A DNA stretch of 64,000 bases from Kitasatospora sp. SolWspMP-SS2h (GCF_003259315.1 NZ_QLLT01000002.1:186001-250000), one strand, 5' to 3'. Shown: positions 24,801-32,915, counted from the first letter of the stretch. The notes: generated from the letters alone by a model not told the origin. Translations and numbers: made by a program.

Positions 24801-25904
24801 GCCGGCCGTCAGGTCGCCGGACAGCTTGACCGCGATGTTCCCGGCGTCGGCGGTGACCTTGCCGTTGGTGCAGGTGGTGGCGGTGTTCGGGGTGCCCGCC
24901 ACGCTCAGCCCGGCGGGGAGGTTGTCGGTGAACGACCAGCCGTCCTTCTCCAGCAGGTCCGAGGTGTTGGTGATGGTGAAGGTCAGCGTGGAGGTACCGC
25001 CGACCGGCGCCGGGGAGGGGCTGAACGACTTGTCGATCTGCGGGGTGACGTCCAGCACCCGCATGTTGTCGAACGCCGCGTCGTTGCCCTGGCCGGTGTT
25101 GGCGCTGTTGCGCAGGATGACGCCGAACTGGCTGCCGGTGAACAGGTACGGCCTGTTCGCCGTCGCCTGCACCACGTCGATCGGCGCCTTGGCGTCCGGG
25201 TAGGTGTACTCCTTGGCGCCCGGGTCGGTGCACGGGTTGAGCGGCACGGTGTTCAGCGCGATCTCGGTGCCGCCGGTGGTGAGGAAGAAGTTCTGCTGCG
25301 GGTCGGCGTACGCGCCGTCGTAGCAGACCGCGCCGGAGGAGACGGAGGCCGTCAGGTAGTGGTTGGCGCCCGCGACGGGGATGTCCTTGTCGGTCTGCAG
25401 CTGGATGTCGGTGGGCGTATAGGTGCCGTCCTCGGTCCACGCCGTCACGCTGTGGTTCTTCCTCGGCGCCGCGTCCCCGCTGTACTCGCCGATCGCGGTG
25501 GCGACGTCCGCCAGGGTGTCCCAGAACAGGTCGGTCTTGCACTCCGGCGGCGTCGGCCCCCGCTCGTCGTAGTCCATGACCCAGCCGTTGCAGAACGCCA
25601 GCCAGGACGGCGAGGCGGTGTACGTCATCCCCGAGGCGCCGGTGTAGTCGGGCAGCCGGATCGGGGCCTTGCCCGCCATGCCGTTCTCGAAGTCCTCGTC
25701 GTAGACCACCACCGGATCGGCTGGCACCCCCGCCACCCGGTGCGCGCCGGACCCGGCCGCCCCGGCCTTCGCCGCGCGCCCGCCGTGGTCCGCCGCCGCG
25801 ACGGGGGTCACGCCCAGGGTGCTCAGCGCCAGGCCGAGCGTCACCGCCACCGCGGACTCCCACCAGGTCCGTTCCCGGCTCCCGGCTGGTCTCAAGCGGA
25901 GCAT
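21822..25904 (-). CDS. large LPXTG-anchored surface protein with DUF11-like repeats
   Basis: This is a 1360-residue exported protein with a long signal peptide (about 38 residues, ending TPVAAADH). An N-terminal module of about 270 residues (VVVYDEDFENGMAG, AAFDNMRVLDVTP) resembles a lectin-like/collagen-binding fold. One beta-sandwich begins IDKSFSPSPAPVGG. Seven tandem DUF11-like repeats of 128-129 residues follow, with units containing GDKVTYTV, LTxDLDDATYNGDAKA and SVTITYSVTVNxPDTGD. It ends in a Pro-rich stretch, LPDTG, a hydrophobic helix and RRHRSGR, a canonical sortase signal. DUF11 repeats act as rigid stalks on cell surfaces. GAGAGG precedes the ATG. Confidence 0.88.
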   Translation of the reverse strand: MLRLRPAGSRERTWWESAVAVTLGLALSTLGVTPVAAADHGGRAAKAGAAGSGAHRVAGVPADPVVVYDEDFENGMAGKAPIRLPDYTGASGMTYTASPSWLAFCNGWVMDYDERGPTPPECKTDLFWDTLADVATAIGEYSGDAAPRKNHSVTAWTEDGTYTPTDIQLQTDKDIPVAGANHYLTASVSSGAVCYDGAYADPQQNFFLTTGGTEIALNTVPLNPCTDPGAKEYTYPDAKAPIDVVQATANRPYLFTGSQFGVILRNSANTGQGNDAAFDNMRVLDVTPQIDKSFSPSPAPVGGTSTLTFTITNTSDLLEKDGWSFTDNLPAGLSVAGTPNTATTCTNGKVTADAGNIAVKLSGDLTAGQTSCTLSVDVTSATAGTYQNCAANTADLVGLLPPPCATVEFAVPQYRITKTASPASGSTVHPGDKVTYTVQVDNTGRVPVDATAADDLTRVLDDATYDGDAKASTGAVSYTAPKLNWSGTLDAGKSATITYSVTVNNPDAGDGKLDNAVTGNGSSNCTTGLEAGCTTHEDVSGLKVTKTADTATAKPGQKVTYTVTVTNLVGAPRTGVSVSDDLSKVLDDAAYDNDAKASAGTVSYAAPTLTWNGDLAPSQSVTITYSVTVNQPDTGDHQLANAVVGPADSNCASGSTDPACSAVVPVAELKIAKSSDAKNPVKPGDKITYTVVLSNPGTAPYPGASITDDLSKDLDDATYDNDAKASAGTVSYAAPVLSWNGDVPAGGSVTITYSVTVDKPAKGDKQVTNAVVGPPDSNCGPGSTDPACSTAGNIAQLTIAKTSDAKNPVKAGDTVTYTVTVQNTGTAPYPAAQLTDDLTRDLDDATYNGDAKATSGTVTYAAPVLSWNGDVAAGQTVTITYSVKVNNPDTGDYELANTVVGPADSTCPPGGREPRCGTRDRIAALQVAKTSDSRRSPVRPGAKVTYTVTVTNPGKAAYPAAQLTDDLSRDLDDAAYNGDAKATSGTVSYTAPVLSWNGDVAPGQSVTITYSVRVDKPDTGDKQLANTVVGPDGSNCPAASTDPACSTSDDIADLTITKSSDAKTPVKPGDTVTYTVAVTNDGTADYPNAFATDNLSGTLDDAAYNGDATATSGTVAYREPVLAWTGTVPAGQSVTITYSVTVNNPDTGDHHLANTVVGPNSSTCPPLRSTPECATDNGVAELKITKTSDAKDPVQDGDQVGYTVTVTNTGTAAYPAAALSDDLTGDLDDAAYNGDAKATSGTVSYAAPALAWSGDVAAGQTVTITYSVTVNNLDTGDRELANTVTGPDASNCPAGSTDPACTTRHKTVPRPAPSPSPSPGPGPLPDTGSSTLVWYAGMAAALALAAGVLLTTARRHRSGR
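21952..24640 (-). repeat. seven in-frame 384-387-bp repeats
   Basis: These direct repeats within the surface-protein gene encode its DUF11-like domains. Matching landmarks recur at 384-387-base spacing. They are diverged enough to count as protein-domain repeats and not as a recent amplification. Confidence 0.8.
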
Positions 25905-25923
25905 CCGACACCTCTCTTCATGA

Positions 25924-25964
25924 CTGACGGGCTGTCAGAAGAGAGTTTTGTGGTGATTTTCACC
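25924..25964 (-). promoter_or_regulatory. inverted repeats upstream of the DUF11 surface-protein gene
   Basis: CTGAC...GTCAG (25924-25938) and GGTGATTTTCACC (25952-25964, 5-bp arms) lie in an unusually AT-rich patch 20-60 bases before the start codon of the minus-strand surface-protein gene. This is the expected place for its promoter and an operator. No convincing -35/-10 pair was fixed. Confidence 0.35.
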
Positions 25965-26038
25965 GTTTTCTCAGCTACCGGCCGTGACACGCGGTAACCT
26001 GCCCTGAACGGTCGCCCCGCCCCCGGACGGCGTCTGGC

Positions 26039-27025
26039 TCAGCGGCCGACCCGGCCCGCCTCGATCCGCCGCCCCTCGGTGGTGGTGACCACCACCGGTA
26101 CCCCGTCCGGTACCTGCCCGCGCAGGGCGTCCAGCAGGGCCTCCACGGGCGGGAGTTCGGCGGGCGTGCGGACGACGACGGAGAGCGTGCGCGCGTGCGC
26201 CCGGACGTCGACGACCTGCGCGCCGGGGGTGGCGGAGAGCCAGGCGGTCGCGGCGTCCGTGGTGCGGGCGGTCCACAGGTGGACCAGGACGGTGCCGGTA
26301 GTGCTGGCGGCGAGCAGCACCCCGACGGCCGCGAACAGCACCCCGACGGTCGCGTACGCCCGGCGCGGGCCGCCGCCCCCGGTGCCCGTGCCGATCGCGG
26401 CGAACACCACCATCCCGGCGAAGACCAGGGCCAGCAGGTTGGAGACGAACAGCACCAGCGCGCCGAGCGCCAGCCACCAGGAGCCCTGCCCGGCGCACAC
26501 CCCGACCACCACCAGCGGCGGGACCAGCGAGATGGCGATCGCCACGCCGGGCAGCACGGCCGCCACGTCGCGCCGGGCCAGCGCGACGGCCCCGGCGAAG
26601 CCGGTGGCGAGGGCCGCGACCAGGTCGAGCAGCCCGGGCGAGGTGCGGCCGGCGATCTGGCCGTCGCTCAGCAGGTCGTAGTCGGCCGGGACGGCCAGCG
26701 AGGCCAGCGCCCCGACCGCCACCACCAGCGCGACGCCCGCCAGCACGAACCGTCCGGCGCCGCTGCGGCGGCGCTGCACCGCGCCGAGCGCGATCCCCAT
26801 GATGGGGGTCGACAGCGGCGCGATGATCATCGCGCCGATCACGGTGGCGGTGGAGTCGGTCAGCACCCCGCACGCGGCGATCACGGCCGAGAGCAGCAGC
26901 ATCGTCCAGAACGCCGACCGCTTGGAACGGACGTCACCCGACGACAGGTCGAGGTCCTCGCGCAACTCCCGCGCCGTCCGCCGCTGGTGCTCCGGCAGCA
27001 CCAGCTCCCGCACTGAACCGATCAT
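26039..27025 (-). CDS. DUF389 (TIGR00341-type) integral membrane protein
   Basis: This is a 328-residue protein. A soluble N-terminal part (about 40 residues with LREDLDLSSGDVRSKRSAFW) is followed by six or seven membrane helices. These include TATVIGAMIIAPLSTPIMGIA, the DUF389 signature with IAPL, and the later GVAIAISLVPPLVVVGVCAG. The last 80 residues are soluble (VVDVRAHARTLSVVVRTPAEL, VVVTTTEG). The function of DUF389 proteins is unknown. The ATG at 27025 has only a distant purine-rich site (GGGGGAGG about 20 bases upstream), so the start is uncertain. It lies about 90 bases downstream of the antiporter gene on the same strand and may be cotranscribed with it. Confidence 0.8.
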   Translation of the reverse strand: MIGSVRELVLPEHQRRTARELREDLDLSSGDVRSKRSAFWTMLLLSAVIAACGVLTDSTATVIGAMIIAPLSTPIMGIALGAVQRRRSGAGRFVLAGVALVVAVGALASLAVPADYDLLSDGQIAGRTSPGLLDLVAALATGFAGAVALARRDVAAVLPGVAIAISLVPPLVVVGVCAGQGSWWLALGALVLFVSNLLALVFAGMVVFAAIGTGTGGGGPRRAYATVGVLFAAVGVLLAASTTGTVLVHLWTARTTDAATAWLSATPGAQVVDVRAHARTLSVVVRTPAELPPVEALLDALRGQVPDGVPVVVTTTEGRRIEAGRVGR

Positions 27026-27114
27026 CAGGGCAGTCTGGACGGCCGACCTCCCCCCGCCCCGCACCGCCGCGCCGGACTCACCCGGGCGGCGGCCCCCCTC
27101 AGCCGGTTCCCGGC

Positions 27115-28395
27115 TCAGCCGGCCGCGGCCTCCAGGAGTTCGGGTTCGGCCGGGGCCGGGGGGTCGGTCCGCCGGGTGACGGCCTTGATGACGGGGGCGG
27201 CGAGGGCGGTGGTGATCAGCGCCATCAGCACCATCGTGGAGTAGAGCGGGACGGTGAGCAGCCCGAGGCCCAGGCCGACGTTGAGCAGGACGAGTTCGGT
27301 CACGCCCCGGGTGTTCATCAGCGCGCCGATCACGGTGGCGTCGCGCCAGTCCATGCCGGTGGCCCGGGCGGACAGCGCGACCGCGCCGAGCTTGCCGACG
27401 CAGGCCACCAGCATGATCAGGCCGGCCTGGAGGACGCCGCCGGGCGAGAGGGTGGTGAGGTCGACGGAGAGGCCGGTGACCACGAAGAAGACCGGCATCA
27501 GCAGGCGGCTGACCGACTCGAACGGGACGTGCACGGCGCGCTGGAGCGGGCCCGGTTCGGGGCGGGGCATCGCGGTGCCGAACATGAACGCGCCGAAGAT
27601 CGCGTCGATGCCGATCCGCGCCGTGCTGTAGGCGGAGAGGAAGACGCCGACGGCGACCAGCGGTGCGGCGTACGGCAGGTGGCGGGAGCGCACCCGGGTC
27701 GCGGCGGCGGCCAGCAGCGGGCGGACCAGGCCGAACAGGACGGCGAGGTAGAGCGCCGACCAGCCCATCACGCCGAGGAAGTCGCCGGCGCCGCCGGTGT
27801 TGGTGAGGGCGACGACGACGGCCAGCATGCACCAGGCGAGCAGGTCGTCGGCGGCGGCCAGGCCGAGCGAGAGGTTGCCGAGGCGGGTGCCGCGCAGGCC
27901 CCGGTCCTCGACGATGCGGGCGAGCACCGGCAGCGCGGTGACGGACATCGCGAGGCCGAAGTAGAGCGCGAAGCCGGTGTCGGAGACGGGCCGGCCGCCG
28001 GTGCTGAGGGCCGGGTGCTCCAGGGTGCGGGCCAGCAGGACGCCCAGCAGCAGGGGGACGACCAGCGAGGTCGCCCAGATCGTCCCGGCGGAGGCGAGCC
28101 GGCCCCGGACGGAGCGGGCGTCGAACTCCCAGCCGATGGCGAACATGAAGAGCAGCAGGCCGACCTGGGCGACCGTGCTCAGGTAGGGGCGGACCTCGGG
28201 CGGGAAGAGGTGGGCGGGCAGGTCGCCGGGGAGCAGCCCGAGCAGGCTGGGGCCGAGGCAGATGCCCGCGGCCATCTCGCCGACCACGGCGGGCTGGCCG
28301 AGGCGGCGGCAGAGCAGGGTGAAGACCACGCCGACGGCGAGGGCGAGCGAGAGGCCGCCGAGGGCGGTGACGGGGATCGACTGGGCGGCGGACAC
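27115..28395 (-). CDS. CPA2-type cation:proton antiporter
   Basis: This is a 426-residue membrane protein with about 12 hydrophobic segments. It has the Na+/H+ exchanger (CPA2/KefB-like) core: CRRLGQPAVVGEMAAGICLG at the N-terminus, LLLFMFAIGWEFD, LAMSVTALPVLARI and SLGLAAADDLLAW, with the paired acidic residues of the ion site. VIGALMNTRGVTELV near the end is also typical. No cytosolic TrkA/RCK domain is attached. The GTG at 28395 is preferred over a TTG four codons upstream because GGAG lies 7-8 bases before it. Relatives occur next to many antibiotic clusters; here it follows the terminator of the putative biosynthetic operon and could support export or self-protection, which is inference. 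Confidence 0.88.
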   Translation of the reverse strand: MSAAQSIPVTALGGLSLALAVGVVFTLLCRRLGQPAVVGEMAAGICLGPSLLGLLPGDLPAHLFPPEVRPYLSTVAQVGLLLFMFAIGWEFDARSVRGRLASAGTIWATSLVVPLLLGVLLARTLEHPALSTGGRPVSDTGFALYFGLAMSVTALPVLARIVEDRGLRGTRLGNLSLGLAAADDLLAWCMLAVVVALTNTGGAGDFLGVMGWSALYLAVLFGLVRPLLAAAATRVRSRHLPYAAPLVAVGVFLSAYSTARIGIDAIFGAFMFGTAMPRPEPGPLQRAVHVPFESVSRLLMPVFFVVTGLSVDLTTLSPGGVLQAGLIMLVACVGKLGAVALSARATGMDWRDATVIGALMNTRGVTELVLLNVGLGLGLLTVPLYSTMVLMALITTALAAPVIKAVTRRTDPPAPAEPELLEAAAG

Positions 28396-28466
28396 GGGGT
28401 TCTCCAACCTGCCGTGGGCGTGGGGAGCGGGGCATGGGAGGGGGGAACGCGGGGCGGGGCATGCTG

Positions 28467-28499
28467 CGGCGGCCCCCGGCGGTGGGCCGGGGGCCGCCG
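28467..28499 (-). terminator. hairpin closing the biosynthetic operon
   Basis: CGGCGGCCCCCGGC (28467-28480) pairs perfectly with GCCGGGGGCCGCCG (28486-28499), a 14-bp stem with a 5-base loop. It lies 27 bases past the stop codon of the last operon gene and before the antiporter gene. Confidence 0.82.
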
Positions 28500-28525
28500 T
28501 TCTCGCGGGTGCGGCGGGCGGTGGG

Positions 28526-29065
28526 TCAGCCGCCGAGCAGCTTGTCGAGCAGCGCCCGGCCCTCGGGCCAGTCGCCGAGGCCCGACTCGGCGTTGATGTG
28601 GCCCTTGTGGCCGACGTCGACCAGCTCGGCGCCGAAGAGCTCGGCGTCGGCGGCGGCGTGCTCCGGGGAGCCGTACGGGTCGTCCTGGCTGCTGACCACG
28701 AGCGAGCGGAACGGCAGCCGGCCGTGCCGGGCGGAGTCGAAGCCGGTGGCCTGGGTGGGGAAGGCGGGGCCGTCGGCGTCGGGGACGGCGACCAGGAGCG
28801 CGGCGGTGATGTCCTCGTCCCGGTGCTCGGCGGCCCACTCGGCGACCAGCGTGCAGCCGAGGCTGTGCGCGACCAGGACCTTCGGGCCCGGGACGGCGCG
28901 CAGGGCGGCGTCGAGTTCCGCGACCCAGGTGTCCCGGTCGGGCTCGTCCCAGGAGGTGTGCTCGACCCAGACGGCGCCGTCGGTCCGGTCGCGCCAGAGC
29001 GACTGCCAGTGGTCGGGGCCGGAGTTGCCGATCCCGGCGACGAAGACGTGGGTGGGACGGTTCAT
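28526..29065 (-). CDS. small alpha/beta hydrolase (RBBP9/YdeN type)
   Basis: This 179-residue single-domain hydrolase begins with VFVAGIGNSGPDHWQSLW, typical of RBBP9/YdeN serine hydrolases. The triad is visible: nucleophile Ser in VAHSLGCTLV, Asp in SSQDDPYGS and His in VGHKGHINAESGLG. It is the last gene of the minus-strand operon, two bases after the halogenase stop. In this place it may release or edit the carrier-bound acyl group, or trim the product. No thioesterase domain occurs elsewhere in the cluster, which makes a release or editing role plausible but unproven. Confidence 0.85.
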   Translation of the reverse strand: MNRPTHVFVAGIGNSGPDHWQSLWRDRTDGAVWVEHTSWDEPDRDTWVAELDAALRAVPGPKVLVAHSLGCTLVAEWAAEHRDEDITAALLVAVPDADGPAFPTQATGFDSARHGRLPFRSLVVSSQDDPYGSPEHAAADAELFGAELVDVGHKGHINAESGLGDWPEGRALLDKLLGG

Positions 29066-29067
29066 GA

Positions 29068-30783
29068 TCAGACCTCGTACTCGACGCCGACGCCGTCGAA
29101 GCGCAGGCGGTCCTGGACGACGACCCGCTCGCCGTTCTTGTCGTAGCCGGTCAGCAGGCCGGCCTCCATCAGCCGGATCACGATCTGCGAGCTGATCTCC
29201 TGCTTGCCGGTGTCGTTGAGCTGCTTGATCAGGCTCTTGTAGCCTACGGTCTCCTTGGTGACCAGCTGGAAGATCTCCCGGTGCACCTCCTCCACCGGGA
29301 ACTTGATCATGTCGAGGCCGTCCTCGTTGGCGAGGACCTGCTTCTGCTCCAGCCGGAAGGAGTGCGGCTCGACCTTGTAGTAGGGCTTGAGCAGCACCTC
29401 CTCGCCGGTCCAGGCGAGCCGGGTGATCCGGTTGAGCTGCTTGGTGAGCGCGCCGATCCACTGCACCCGGGCCGGGTTCAGCTCCTCGTCGGAGAACTCC
29501 GAGCTGAGCTCGGTGCGCTGGTGCCGGCCGATGGCGATCATCGTGGCGGCGCGGTCGCGGAAGTCGGCCACCGACCCGGTGGGGTTGGCGGCGCCGCCCT
29601 CGACCAGGCGCTCGAACCACTTCTTGCGGCTGAGCCGCTCGTCGTCGGACTCGGTGATCCGGCGCTTGCGCCAGAACTCGGACTCCGGCTCGGTGTAGGA
29701 GGCGAAGGTGTAGAACGAGGCCAGGAACTCGTGGTACTGCTCGTAGGTCTCGCGGTAGCTGCGGTTGTACCAGGCGTGGACGGCCTCGGCCTCCTCCGGG
29801 TCGCCGGTGATCCGGTCGATCGCGGAGGCGGCGCTGACCGCGGACTGGGTGGCCAGGTGCACGCCCTGGGAGAACAGCGGGTCGGTGAAGCAGGCGGCGT
29901 CGCCGACCAGGAAGTAGCGGCCGGCCGAGACGTGCTCGGAGTCGTACGACCAGTCGTGGACGATCCGGGTCTCGTCGATCGGCTCGGCGTCGCCGAGCAG
30001 CGCGACCGCGCGGGTGGCCTTGGCCAGCGTCCGGCGGTAGAAGGCGTCCGGGCCGAGCTCCTTGACCTCGGCGGCCTTGGAGCGGTCGACCACGATGCCG
30101 ACGCTCAGCACGTCGTCCTTGAGCGGGATGACCCAGACCCAGCCGTCCTCGAAGGTGATCGAGTAGGTGGTGCCCTTGAGGCCGCCCTCGAACGGGTCCT
30201 TGCGCTGGAAGTAGTTCCAGACCGCGAAGTTCTTGTAGAACTCGTCGTAGCGGCGCACGCCGAGCTGGCGGGCCAGCGGGCTGCCCGCGCCGCCCGCGTC
30301 GATCACGAAGTCGTACTCCGCGGTGCGGGTGCCCTCGCCCTCGCGGATGGTCAGGGTGACCCGGTCGGCGGCGGAGACGTCCACCTTGGCGACGGCGGTG
30401 CCCTCGTGGACGGCGACGCCGCGCTCGCGGACCTCGTCCAGCAGCAGCTGGTCGAACTCCTCGCGCTTGACCTGGATGGCGTGGTCGAAGATCCACGGGG
30501 CGGTGCGGGCGGTGGCGAAGGAGAAGGTCCAGGGGGCCTGGTCCTGGCCCCACAGGAAGGTCGCGGAGGGCTTCTTGACGAACTCCCGCTCGTCGATCTT
30601 CTCCTGGAGGCCGAGCCGGTTGAGGATCGACAGGGTGCCCGGCAGGAAGGACTCGCCGACCCGGTAGCGCGGGAAGCGGCCCTTCTCGAACACCTCGACC
30701 TCGTGGCCCAGCTTCTGGAGGCTCAGGGCCGCCACACAGCCGCCGGGGCCTGCTCCGATGACGGCGACCTTCGCTCGGTTCAT
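29068..30783 (-). CDS. flavin-dependent halogenase, CmlS type
   Basis: This 571-residue FAD-dependent halogenase has the dinucleotide fold IGAGPGG at residues 9-15, FPRYRVGESFLP in the FAD region, and the halogenase signature WVWVIP at 215-220. GDAACFTDPLFSQGVHLA (295-311) matches the flavin/halide motif of variants that act on carrier-bound acyl groups. By my count Asp277 (in VHDWSY) falls at the residue number I recall as covalently joined to FAD in CmlS of chloramphenicol biosynthesis; the total length also agrees. Family members chlorinate activated carbon of carrier-bound substrates using FADH2, O2 and chloride. The adjacent acyl ligase and ACP genes fit this use. The flavin reductase must come from elsewhere. 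Confidence 0.9.
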   Translation of the reverse strand: MNRAKVAVIGAGPGGCVAALSLQKLGHEVEVFEKGRFPRYRVGESFLPGTLSILNRLGLQEKIDEREFVKKPSATFLWGQDQAPWTFSFATARTAPWIFDHAIQVKREEFDQLLLDEVRERGVAVHEGTAVAKVDVSAADRVTLTIREGEGTRTAEYDFVIDAGGAGSPLARQLGVRRYDEFYKNFAVWNYFQRKDPFEGGLKGTTYSITFEDGWVWVIPLKDDVLSVGIVVDRSKAAEVKELGPDAFYRRTLAKATRAVALLGDAEPIDETRIVHDWSYDSEHVSAGRYFLVGDAACFTDPLFSQGVHLATQSAVSAASAIDRITGDPEEAEAVHAWYNRSYRETYEQYHEFLASFYTFASYTEPESEFWRKRRITESDDERLSRKKWFERLVEGGAANPTGSVADFRDRAATMIAIGRHQRTELSSEFSDEELNPARVQWIGALTKQLNRITRLAWTGEEVLLKPYYKVEPHSFRLEQKQVLANEDGLDMIKFPVEEVHREIFQLVTKETVGYKSLIKQLNDTGKQEISSQIVIRLMEAGLLTGYDKNGERVVVQDRLRFDGVGVEYEV

Positions 30784-30846
30784 GGTGGGGTGGTGCCTTT
30801 CTGTGGGGTGGTTCGGTCGGGGTTCCTGGCCCGGGGCGGTGGCCGC

Positions 30847-31470
30847 TCAGGGCAGGGGGAGCGCCTTGACGCGGCTCGCCGCGAGGTAGCTGTGCCGGCT
30901 CGGCGCGTCCTCGAACAGCACCAGGCCGGCCTGGAACCGGCTCGCGCTGCCGACGGCCACCCCGGGGGCGACCGTGCAGCTCAGGCCGAAGAAGTTGTCG
31001 TCGCCGACGGTGACGCTGTTGCCGCAGTGGAAGTTGGGCGCGAGGAAGTTGTTGGCGCCGATGGTCGAGTGGTTGCCGATGCTGGCGTGGTTGTGGACGA
31101 CCGTGTGCGCGCCGACGACGGCGCCCGCGCCGACGTGGCAGAACGGGCCCACCACCGTGCCGGGCCCGGTCAGCGCGGCCGGGTCGACCACCGAGGTCGG
31201 GTGCACGAGGGTCTCGGCGACCAGGGCGTGCGCGTCCACGAAGCAGTCGATCAGCTCGCGCCGCCGCACCGGGTCGGCGGTGGCCAGCAGCACCCGGGTG
31301 CCGGGCTCCGGCCGGTACCCGTCGAACGGGACGCGCAGTTCGGCGGGGGCGTGCGCCTCCTCGCCCGGCAGGTCGAGGTAGCGCTCGACCGGCCCGAGGC
31401 CCGCGTCCCGCGCGTACCGGGCCAGCTCGACGGCGAACTTCCCGGCGCCGATCGCCAGCAGGCCGCTCAC
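30847..31470 (-). CDS. PglD/NeuD-like left-handed beta-helix acyltransferase
   Basis: This 207-residue protein has an N-terminal Rossmann-like subdomain (MSGLLAIGAGKFAVELARYA) and a C-terminal left-handed parallel beta-helix of hexapeptide repeats (GTVVGPFCHVGAGAVVGAHT, then VVHNHASIGNHSTIGANNFL). His in NHASIG is at the place of the PglD catalytic base. This family transfers acyl groups from CoA or ACP to an amino group, normally of a sugar nucleotide. No sugar genes are nearby, so it may acylate an amino acid or peptide amine here. The GTG start overlaps the TGA of the ligase gene (GTGA), indicating coupling. Confidence 0.82.
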   Translation of the reverse strand: MSGLLAIGAGKFAVELARYARDAGLGPVERYLDLPGEEAHAPAELRVPFDGYRPEPGTRVLLATADPVRRRELIDCFVDAHALVAETLVHPTSVVDPAALTGPGTVVGPFCHVGAGAVVGAHTVVHNHASIGNHSTIGANNFLAPNFHCGNSVTVGDDNFFGLSCTVAPGVAVGSASRFQAGLVLFEDAPSRHSYLAASRVKALPLP

Positions 31471-32915
31471 GGCAGGATCCGCTTCTTCTTGAACCGCTCG
31501 GAGACGGTGACGGCCTCGACCAGGTTGACCTTGGTCGGGATCTTGAACGGGTCGACCCTGCCGGTGAGGAACGCGACCACGTGCTTGCGCAGTTCGGCCC
31601 GGGTCGGCGTGCCCACCGGGATGACGTCCACGCAGACCGACTGGCCGGTGATCGCGTTGGGGCGGCCGTACACCGTGCAGTCGGCGACCATCGGACTGGC
31701 CAGCAGCAGCGACTCCAGCTCCAACGGGAGGACCTTCTCGCCGCCGACGTTGATCACCTCCTTGGCCCGGCCCTTGATCTTCAGGTAGCCGTCCGCGTTC
31801 TCCTCCACCAGGTCGCCGGTGCGGAACCAGCCGTCCTCGGTGAGCGAGTCGCTCGGGTAGTTGAGGTAGCCCAGGAACTGCGTGCTGCTGCGCAGTTGGA
31901 GCTCCCCGTCGACGATCCGGTGCTCGACGCCCGGGTCCTCGATCCGGAAGAAGGTGCTGCGGGAGGACTCGCTGGTGGTGGTGGAGATGCCGGTCTCGCT
32001 GGTGCCGAAGGTCTGCAGCAGCCGGGCGGCCGGGAAGGCCGCGCCGACCCGGGCCAGCAGCTCCTCCGGCATCGGCTCGGTGCCGTAGCTGATCATCCGC
32101 AGGCTGCTCAGGTCGTACTTCTGGTGGAAGCCGGCGATCAGGATCAGGTTGAGGAAGGTCGGGCTGGTCGGCAGCAGCCGGATGCGGTGCTCCTGGATCA
32201 GCGCGCAGATCTCCTCCGGCGTGCGCTGCCGGGGCAGGATCGCGGTGCCGCCCAGGCGCAGCACGCCGAGCAGCGAGTTGATGCCGCCGATGTGGTCGAA
32301 CAGCAGGAACATCAGGATCGGGGCGGGCCGGCCGGCCGTCCGGGGCCGCTTGCCGAGCTTCTCCAGCACCAGCGCGTCCAGGTCGTGCAGGATCGCCTTC
32401 GGCGCCCCGGTGCTGCCGCTGCTGAGCAGCACCAGGCCGGACGCGCCGCGCTCCACCAGGCCGGCGTAGCCCGCGGCCGGGGCGTCGGGCACGCCGGCCA
32501 CCGGCTCGATCGTGACGCCGTCCGCGCCGACCCGCAGCAGGTGGCGCGGGGAGCAGGACTCGGTGACGGTGGCCAGGGTCGCCTCGGTGAGGGTGACCAC
32601 CGGGACGGCGACGGCGCGGTGCAGGTGCAGCGCGAGCAGCGCGGCGATCGAGCGGAACGAGAAGTCGCCGTTCAGGATCACGGCCTGGTGCGGCCGCACC
32701 CCGGCGGCGTCCAGCTCCTTGAGCCGCAGCCGCACCTCGTCGGCGAGTTCGGCGTAGCCGTACCGCTCGTCGCCGTGCACGACGGCGGGGCGGTCGCCCA
32801 ACTCGTCGAGCCGGTCCAGGAGTTCGGTCCGGCCGGGACCGCCGGGACCGCCGGGACCGCCGGTGCCGTCGGGGAGGTCGTGCGGGTCGTGGGGTTCGGC
32901 TGTTTCGTACGTCAC
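31467..32915 (-). CDS. acyl-CoA/ACP ligase of the AMP-forming family
   Basis: This 482-residue adenylate-forming enzyme has the phosphate loop LLSSGSTGAPKA and the ATP/Mg motif LQTFGTSETG. It also carries WFRTGDLVEENADGYLKIKG with the hinge Asp, and the catalytic Lys near the end in FKKKRILP. It should activate a carboxylic acid with ATP and pass it to the neighbouring ACP or to CoA. The type resembles ligases found with an ACP, an SDR and a PglD-like acyltransferase in surface-polysaccharide loci. The GTG at 32915 is chosen since GGAG lies 9 bases upstream; a TTG at 32933 is the alternative and would overlap the SDR gene. Confidence 0.87.
   Translation of the reverse strand: MTYETAEPHDPHDLPDGTGGPGGPGGPGRTELLDRLDELGDRPAVVHGDERYGYAELADEVRLRLKELDAAGVRPHQAVILNGDFSFRSIAALLALHLHRAVAVPVVTLTEATLATVTESCSPRHLLRVGADGVTIEPVAGVPDAPAAGYAGLVERGASGLVLLSSGSTGAPKAILHDLDALVLEKLGKRPRTAGRPAPILMFLLFDHIGGINSLLGVLRLGGTAILPRQRTPEEICALIQEHRIRLLPTSPTFLNLILIAGFHQKYDLSSLRMISYGTEPMPEELLARVGAAFPAARLLQTFGTSETGISTTTSESSRSTFFRIEDPGVEHRIVDGELQLRSSTQFLGYLNYPSDSLTEDGWFRTGDLVEENADGYLKIKGRAKEVINVGGEKVLPLELESLLLASPMVADCTVYGRPNAITGQSVCVDVIPVGTPTRAELRKHVVAFLTGRVDPFKIPTKVNLVEAVTVSERFKKKRILP

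Noticed and set aside
18375..25997. 2540-codon open frame on the plus strand
   Set aside because: It spans two real convergent genes and their terminator, and reads as Arg/Pro-rich then Val/Gly-rich nonsense.
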